DNA of 64,000 nt, taken from the NCBI GenBank assembly GCA_030686995.1, contig CM060680.1, forward strand, positions 79,660,060-79,724,059, given 5' to 3'. Shown here piece by piece: positions 56,796-64,000 of the stretch; position 1 is the first letter of the stretch; every line of letters begins with the position of its first letter. Both the position numbers and the translations under genes were made by a program. This stretch comes from Artemisia argyi. Taxonomy: Eukaryota; Streptophyta; Magnoliopsida; Asterales; Asteraceae. The notes under the pieces were generated by a model. The model was not told the origin of the DNA. It ran no database searches and was given only the letters and a program-made list of their open reading frames with translations.

Positions 56796-59700
56796 GACCA
56801 TGAACCACAACAATATTAAATGAACATTGTGTATTAGTAATTGTTTGAGTCAAATGCTTGTATCGAGTCATAATGATGTTTTGCAGGATTTTCCAGGAAG
56901 TAAGGCATACGTTTTTCCAGAAATTTGCCGGAAACTTAACATGAGATTTTTGCAGGAACATTCTGACGGCGTCAGGAGTTATAACCTGATGGCGTCAGGT
57001 ACAAAAATTCTGAAAATTTTTGCAAGTTTTGTATATACCGGAGTCTTAAAGTTTTTGTTGATTCTTTAGTTTTATAAACTACAGGAAATCTGCAAATATT
57101 TATTCTACAAGCATTATATCTTTAATTATTTTGTTTTTATTCCTAAGTCTGGAATTACATCTAGTTGTGAGTTTTCTTTGTTCGGATTGATGCTTTGGGT
57201 TTTTGTGATTGTTTTCTCAGGTTTAACAGGTTATGTATGACAAGAAGATGATTTATTTTTCTGGAAGAGAAGCTTTGATTGTTCATTTTCTTGGAGGAAG
57301 ATCTAACCTTGTTACCACACTATCCACACCGAATGAATCAGGGGAGTATTTGATTTCATTCTTTTACTTGTTTCACTTTTACATTCTTTACTTGAACATT
57401 GGGGACAATGTTCATCCTAAGTGTAAGGGGATGGTAAATGATGATACCTTATAGGATACAATTGCACTTGAGTTTGTTTGTTTGAAGGTAGGTGTGTAAT
57501 AAAACTAAGAGAAATACTTGTTAGTGTAATTTTAGCACCAAATTTAAATTTTTTTACAACATTTAGGAGTGAAACTTTAGCCTTAGCAAGCGTCTCATGG
57601 ATAGGAGTTGTATGACTAGCACAAAACCATACTATGCAGAAAAATTTTCCACCTAAGTATGTGAGGTTCGCCTTTAGATTTGATAGGAAAAGCATTTACT
57701 ATTAGTGCTTATGAGTGTACCGGTAGCATATAGATTCTAGAACTTGCGTTAGTGATGCATCCCGTGACCGCTAGTGAGACTACATTCGTGTGGTAGGATT
57801 TACTACATGATAAGAGGCATTAGGATCACCCTTGTGTTAAACCCGTATCATAATTACTTGACCATTTAAGTCATATTACTTGGCTAGTAAAGTCAACTAA
57901 TTCTTCCCACACCATTAGCGTTGTACTCATTTTTAGTACACGAAACCCCTAGTACACCCCTCCGAGCCTATCTTTTCGTTTCTAACTTTAAGCATCTTAC
58001 TTAAAGGAAGAATTTGTTACAACCACTTAAATGGACACCCAAATCGCCTTAGCCTTCCGTGTATGCACTCATCTTTAGTGCATTATTGTTATTTGTTTAA
58101 ACCCTTAGTTAATTATCTAATTGATTACATGGTTGCTAAGTCGAGTCTTATCCTTGTACATATTGTTTTGGGACGATTGAGACTCATGGGTAAAGTACTT
58201 GTGTTATAGAGTAATGGGAAAGAACATCATATTATTACCCCCATATGTGCGTTAATCTTAAAAGTACTCCAAGTGTTTTGATTATCTTAATTCGAGTAAC
58301 TATATTAGTTTATTGTAAAGTATGTAAAAATTCAAATGTAAGGGGAATGTACATTTCCTATGATGTATTATTTTGGATGGTAGGGTAAGAGTGTATGCAA
58401 AAAAAAAAAAAAAAAAAAAAAAATCGAAAAAATAAAGAAAAGAAAAATAAAAATAGAAAAAGAAAAGAAAAAAACATACGGACTACCATCCCGTTTCATT
58501 CTATGTTTATTTTACGTTTTTATTATTTTTGATTTATTAGCTTAAGTCGAGTCTATTCTTAGTTTAGTAACGCCATATTGTACATGTAATTAACCAAGAT
58601 TATTAACTCGCCACCAGTAAAGATTGCCTTTATCAAACAAAACCGTGTTTTCCATATCCCTACACCTAACGTTATAACCCTTTAAAAGACCTCTTTGATA
58701 GTTTATCCTAGGTGCTTACGCCATGTGGTGGGGGTTTGATCCTTTCCCAAGCCTATGGTTATCTATTTTGCTATGACAGGTAGTGAGAGATGTTTTCCAT
58801 TTTCTTATTGTGATATATACTTTATTACACTCGAGAGATGTGAGTATCTAAACTCTATTTGTGAGGTGCTAGTGTATGACCTCCGTGCTTGTCTTTGGTC
58901 TTTAGTGGAATGATTATTTCTTGTAATTACTTTTATATTAGTGTTAAATGACCCCTAACTTGTATTTTGATTAGAATAAAAGCGCATTTGCTTGAGTACA
59001 AGCAAATCTCAAGTGTAAGGGTATATGATGAGGCGAAAAATGATCCGTTTTTAGGGGGTCATTTAAGCCCGGAATTGAATTTATTTGATCAAATATTGCC
59101 CTAAATCATTCCTTTTGTGATTTTAGGTACTTTTGGAGTGAATTCTGGAAAAGGAAGCATTTTGGACGTTTTTGGAGCATAAAAGTGAAGAAAACGGCAA
59201 AGTCTTAATTTTCCTTGCTGGGAACAGTACCTGGCGGCGTCAAGAGCATTCATGTGACGGCGTCAAGAGTAAAAGTGGTGACGGTCCAGAAGAAACGTGA
59301 CGGCGTCACCCAAGGCCGTCACGTGTTAACTTGTCAAAACTGGCGCGCGGAGTAGCTGATATTGTTTTGGTCATAACTTTTGCATACGAACTCGGATTTA
59401 GGTGATTCAAAAGCCCACGCGAACAGGACGAAGAAATCTACAATTGGTGAAAAAATGGGTGTGATGCCGTCATGTGTAACGAGCTGACTCCGTCATGCCT
59501 TGCCGACAGAAAACTTGGCTATAAATATAACATTATAACTTGACTTTTTGTAAACCCTAAACCCTAAGATCAATTCCTGGGTTTAGGTAGGTGTTTTTCC
59601 AGCAACTTAGAGGGTTTCAATCACTCCATAAATATCTTATAATGGTTTGTTGATTCTATCTTAATTATGTTTTCCATTATCATTGTTGTTTGCTCTTCTT

Positions 59701-60547
59701 TGATGATGATTTGCTAATTCACCTTGTGTCTACCTATGTTTATGTGAAACTTGTATATAATTGATTAGATCTTATTGATTCCTTGTTGATGTTTGTGTCT
59801 ATCTTCATCAATTAGGGTGTGACACTTCGATAGGTCTAGTTGATTTAGCTTATAATTCTTGATTCTTATTGTCTCTTGTTTGGTTGATTGTATTCGATGT
59901 TAGGCTTAAAAAAACTGGCAGACTGCCATTGGTGACATGCTTGAACGTCTTAAGAAACATGAACCAATGCGTACTAGGTTATTATGGTTATATTTAATGC
60001 ACGAGCGAATTCTAATGATCCCATGTTAGGAGCTTCTTGCAGGCTCGACATAGGAGTGAAGTAGGAGCTTATAGAGTTGGAGAAGTACGTACGCCACCCC
60101 ACTAATGGTATTAAGGAATGCAACCCGTCAATTAAAACAAGGTGTGATAATTAAATAGGTAGAATTGGATAGCTAGCAAGGAGTAACATATCATAGGTAG
60201 ACATGCTTCACTTACCTTGTAGAACCCTAGTTTACTTTTCTTGTTAATTAGTTTAATTAGTAGCTTTTGGGTTAGTTGATTAGCAACTAATTCCGCCCCT
60301 CTTTCCAATACCTGAGAATTTTACTTGCTTTTCATAAAATATAAAAACACAAAAAGAATCATCCTTCACCTTTAGACCTAGTTAGATTAATTTTCAATCC
60401 TAACGACATTATTCCTGAGTTGAACGATCAATCCCCCGGTACTTGTCACTATACTATACTACAACGATCAGGTACACTGCCTGGTGGGGGTTATAAGCTT
60501 CTCGAGATCCCTCGAGAGGTAAAGCCTGGTGCAATTCCCACGCATCA
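56796..60547 (+). mobile_element. Gypsy internal region, second copy, with 3' LTR
   Basis: It starts again at the equivalent of 11775 (CCACAACAATATTAAATGAAC) and runs to the LTR. It holds TGACGGCGTCA at 56964-56974 and an A-rich tract from 58399. No coding frame. Confidence 0.75.
59026..60547 (+). repeat. Divergent Gypsy LTR, 1522 bp
   Basis: It starts TGATGAGGCG and ends CCCACGCATCA. U3 differs from the 8729 element over about 59330-59560 but keeps TGACG palindromes (59255 and 59298) and a TATA box (CTATAAATA, about 59519). It is a different subfamily from the first element. Confidence 0.85.
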
Positions 60548-60550
60548 GGG

Positions 60551-62930
60551 TGAATACGGTTTCCTCGGCTTTTTAGGTGTTTAAAAACTTTAAGCCACGG
60601 AGACAACCAAGTGGTCTAAGTATGAGCAACCACAAACACAATCACAACCAAGAGTATATAAAGCGAGTAAATGACACAACGATATATACTGGTTCGGGAT
60701 GGGGGTTTATACCATCTGTACATCCAGTTACGAATCTACGACACCGATACTATTCACTAATATAATCCTTTCGGTGGACTACAAACCGTTACAATTCACT
60801 CCACCGATATTCACCAATATCGATGCTCACAAAGAAGGAGTTACTCCCACGGTATTCCACCCTCGGAAACCACCCAAAAGAATCTCACGGTTCAACTTCA
60901 CCTAAAGGTCACCAAGAACACTACCAAGACTTCCCACCGGAAGTATCAAACCCCAACTAGATCCCCAATGATCTAGGCTTAGTCACCAAGACACAAGACT
61001 TCCCTTACAACCAAATTGAATGATAAAATAAAGTTTCTTTGAACCAAGCCCTAACCTAACCTAGTGACTCCATTCTAGTAGAAAGGGTATAGATAAGAAG
61101 ACCCTCGACACAATTACAAGAGTGGATTAGGTTCTTGTGATTCTTCCCTTGCAAGGAGATGTGTTCTTTCAAAGATGTTAGTGTGTTTAACTAAGAACAC
61201 AAGAGATAGAATTAGAGGATTAGAGAGAAAGAATGTAGAGAGAAAGAGTAATGGCAAGGGGTGAGGAAACAAGAGCCAAGGTGGGGTATTTATAGGCGAA
61301 GACCCAACTTGGGAAAATTTTACCGTGCCCAGTGCGTTGTCCACGCGTCAATCCGTGGGTGACGCGCCAGAGACTCTGTAAGAGTTTTCCCAAGACTTGG
61401 ATTTTGGTCTTTTAAATACCTAACCTTGCTAAACCCTCAATTGTACTTCACACAAAACCTTAACATTAATCAATCTAAGGTTTACCAACTCAAATAGACA
61501 ATTTGGAAAATGTTTTGTGAAGTGTTTATTAGAAAACCAATTATCAAAGATAGAAGGAAATAAGAGATAATTGGATAGGGGTAGAATGGGTATTCCTCAC
61601 ATGTCATAAAAGAGATAAGAGAATATGCCATGGGATATTCCTCTATAGGGAAGAGTGTGAGAGGTTGGGTTAAGAAGTAACCATGGTTAGGTTAGAAGAG
61701 TGTATAGAGAATAAATCATGGTTAGGTTAAAGGGTGTATCCAAAGGAATGTTCCATCCTTGGTGTGGTTAAGAGTTAACCATAGTTGGGTGAGAATGAAG
61801 TAAGTTGGGAACTAACCATAGTTTGGTTAGATGTGAACCATGGTTGGGTTAAGAAAAGCATATCCAAGGGAATATTCCTTCCTTGGAGAAGAGGGTGAGT
61901 GAAAGGTCGGGATGTGAAAGGGTGTAAGGAATATATAAGAGTTGGTTTGTGTGTGTGTAAGAGAATATGTAAGTATGGATGTGATGGGGAGCATAGTGTG
62001 TGTAGAGAAAGAGATGGTTGTGAGTAGTGTGTGTATTTTGAAAATAAAGTTGTTGGGGTTGTGAAGGAATGAGTTGGATTGGATATGATGTGTGTAAGAT
62101 GTAAGGAATATGTAAGAATGACATGATGGGGAGCCTTGTTTGTGTGAAGAGAGGTATGTGAGTGAAGAGTGTGTATTTTGAATGTAAAGGTGTGTGTAGA
62201 AAAGAGTGTATGTGTGTATAGGGAAGTGTATGTATTGGTGTATGAGAAAGGTGTATAGGAAATGTATAAATTAGGGGGAATCTTGTGTGGGAGTTTGTGT
62301 GAGTCAAAAGGTATGAGTGTGTAAGAGATGTAATGGAATATGTAAGAGGTTGTTGGAAAAGGATTTTTGGAAAGGATTTTGGGAGATTTGGTGGTTTTGT
62401 CTTTTGTAAAAATAAGATTAAGAAATAATCTAATTGTCGTTAAGAAGAAAAGGTTTAGACAATTAAGATTATAAGTTGATAAAATCATAGGTTACTTATA
62501 ATTCCAAGTAACACGATGTCGAGAATCCATAGTTTCATAACTCGTGACTTTCCACGACTCGACGTACTCAACTAACCCCTTGATACAAACAAGCCAAGTG
62601 CTTTGCCATGATGTAAAGCATAACCCAAGCGGGAAAGGATGCGTTTACGCAAAGTGACCTTTGACTTAGTTTTACCAATAAGGGAGTAAACCCGTTACGT
62701 GATTAGAGAAGACGTAAGCACGGGATATGAGCATATGGATGCTTTCACGTGATGTTACGTGAAATGTATAAACTCCCTATGTTTAGAAAAGCCTTGGCAA
62801 GAGGCAAGAGTTAGAAAACATGAGTTGGTGTTTTCCCGTAAACGGGTGTTTAAAAAGTTTGATCTCTCTAATCCCAAATCTCATTTCGAGTGTTCTCAAT
62901 TAAGCACATAGCATATTCATACCTGTATTG
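60551..62930 (-). mobile_element. Unclassified LTR (Copia-like), boundaries partly open
   Basis: On the minus strand, a TATA box (CTATAAATACC, 61295-61285) is followed by a leader and a region ending GAAACCGTATTCA at 60551. Upstream on that strand is 1.6 kb of pyrimidine-rich U3. The U3 contains repeated AACC(A/C)TAACC and CCATGGTT words (61670-61850) and two copies of a GTGATGGGGAGC block (about 61980 and 62125). A GC-rich block with TGACGCG palindromes lies at 61341-61368. The 237-codon frame across the U3 is low complexity. The 5' end near 62930 is a guess. Confidence 0.45.
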
Positions 62931-63119
62931 AAAGATCCACATTTGTCGGGTAAGGGGAAAGCCGACTTTCAAAATTCGTCCCGATCCATACAAAAGCCTG
63001 GCGCGTCAGCCACGCGTCAACACGTGGGTGATGCGTCAGGAACAGATATGGATTCGGGGAATTTTGGCTACCGTTTGTTATTTTATGTGTTTCAAAAGTT
63101 TATTTGTCATCATTAAAAC
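62931..63119. other. Spacer with a second TGACG/ACGCGTCA block
   Basis: GCGCGTCAGCCACGCGTCAA and GTGGGTGATGCGTCAGG (about 63001-63040) resemble the block at 61332-61370. Confidence 0.45.
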
Positions 63120-63361
63120 ATTAGGAGATCTTGATAATGTTGTCTCAACACCAAAAAACCATGTTTTTCATACCCTTACACCTAACGTTATAAACCTTTA
63201 AAAATCCTCTTTGATAGTTTATCCTAGGTGCTTACTCCAAAGTGGTGGAGGTTTGATCCATTACCAAGCCTATGGTAATCTATGTGCTATGATAGGTAGA
63301 GATTATTTTCCCGTTTCCATATGTGTTATATCACTTATTACACCCGAGAGATGTGATAATC
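63120..63361 (+). mobile_element. Gypsy internal fragment
   Basis: It matches 13510-13735 and 58640-58860 (CACCTAACGTTATAA, TAGTTTATCCTAGGTGCTTA, ACACCCGAGAGATGTGA). It is cut off at 63361 by a reverse-oriented LTR. Confidence 0.75.
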
Positions 63362-64000
63362 TGATGCGTGGGAATTGCACCCTCACAAAAGGTTTTACCT
63401 CTCAAGGGATCTTGAGAAGCTTACAACCCCCACCAGGCAGTGTACCTAATCGTTGTAGTATAGTATAGTGACAAGTACCGGGGGATTGATCGTTCAACTC
63501 AGGAATAGTGTCGCTAGGATTAGGAAGCCTAAAGACTAGGTCTAGAGGTGAGGGATGATTCTTTTTGTATTTTTATTTTTTTATGAAAGCAATTAAAATC
63601 TCGGGTTTTTGGAAGAGTGGGCGGAATTAGTTGCTAATCAACTAACCCAATAACTAAGATGCAATCAAAATAAAATAACAGAAATGAAAATAAAGTTAAT
63701 CAAACTAGTGGTGTGAACAATAATAGGGAGAGTTGTTTTTACTTAAGTTACATTACTCCCTAGATATCTTTTACAGGTTGATAGTTTATTACAATTGCAT
63801 GGATGACGGGTTATATTCCTTAATACCAGTCGTAGGGCCGTGTACAATATTCCCTAACTCTATAGGATCCTACTTCACACCTATGTCGAGCCGTTAGAAG
63901 CTCCTAACATGGGATCATTAGAATTCTCTTACTCATTAAATACAACCAAAAATCATAGTACACCTCTGATCATGTTTCTTAAGACGTTCAAGCATGTCAC
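63362..64000 (-). mobile_element. Gypsy LTR, minus strand, runs off the window
   Basis: It begins TGATGCGTGGGAATTGC, the reverse complement of the LTR end at 60528-60547, and continues as the reverse of that LTR to the window edge. It is inserted into an internal region of the same family in opposite orientation. Confidence 0.85.

Noticed and set aside
61775..62488. 237-codon minus-strand ORF
   Set aside because: Low-complexity His/Thr/Ser/Leu frame over a purine-rich LTR U3, with no domain or codon structure. A second overlapping frame is equally long.
1..64000. CRISPR arrays, rRNA, tRNA genes, bacterial operons, integrated plant virus
   Set aside because: No spaced direct repeats, rRNA core or tRNA cloverleaf with a GGTTCRANYCC arm was recognised by eye, and no pararetroviral proteins. 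The tandem repeats found fit retroelements and satellites. A tRNA scan could still change this.

Overview
The window is nuclear DNA of a flowering plant. It is AT-rich, has long (TA)n, poly(A), poly(T) and poly(G) tracts, two intron-containing genes with GT-AG introns, and many layers of transposable elements. The retroelement proteins (a UBN2/zinc-knuckle Copia gag, a putative plant transposon protein ORF, a proline-rich ORF with a short conserved core, and an Athila-like gag with a long acidic tail) look like families I associate with Asteraceae, especially Tanacetum/Artemisia relatives. That attribution is recall, not a database result.

Layout. 1-1729 is the end of a Gypsy-type LTR inserted in the gag of a Copia element. 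1732-8268 is the rest of that Copia element, which has gag, two further ORFs and no recognisable pol. Its 3' LTR (8269-16148) is split by a complete Gypsy element (8729-15316, 5-bp duplication GGACC) that carries only a broken gag. 16149-19945 is mostly non-coding. 19946-26195 (minus) is an apparently intact nine-exon gene for a 270-residue ELMO-domain protein. 27554-30946 is a Mutator-like element with long inverted ends, a 9-bp duplication and two divergent ORFs of unknown function. 30947-40764 is a patchwork: a transposase tail, three solo LTRs with target duplications (one nested), a Tourist-like MITE, a 5'-truncated LINE, Helitron ends and a foldback element. 44224-48031 (minus) is a divergent Bax-inhibitor-1-like gene whose first intron holds a decayed tandem array. 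48957-54035 holds two Helitrons, one with an empty-site copy beside it. 54790-60547 is a second Gypsy element with an internally duplicated non-coding region. 60551-64000 holds a minus-strand LTR and a further Gypsy LTR running off the end.

How it works together. Only the ELMO gene and possibly the BI-1-like gene look like host protein genes. Nearly all retroelements here lack pol and would depend on enzymes made elsewhere. Recurring non-coding signals, namely TGACG palindromes next to LTR TATA boxes and GC-rich near-palindromes before the ORFs of the Copia element, are the least explained structures in the window.
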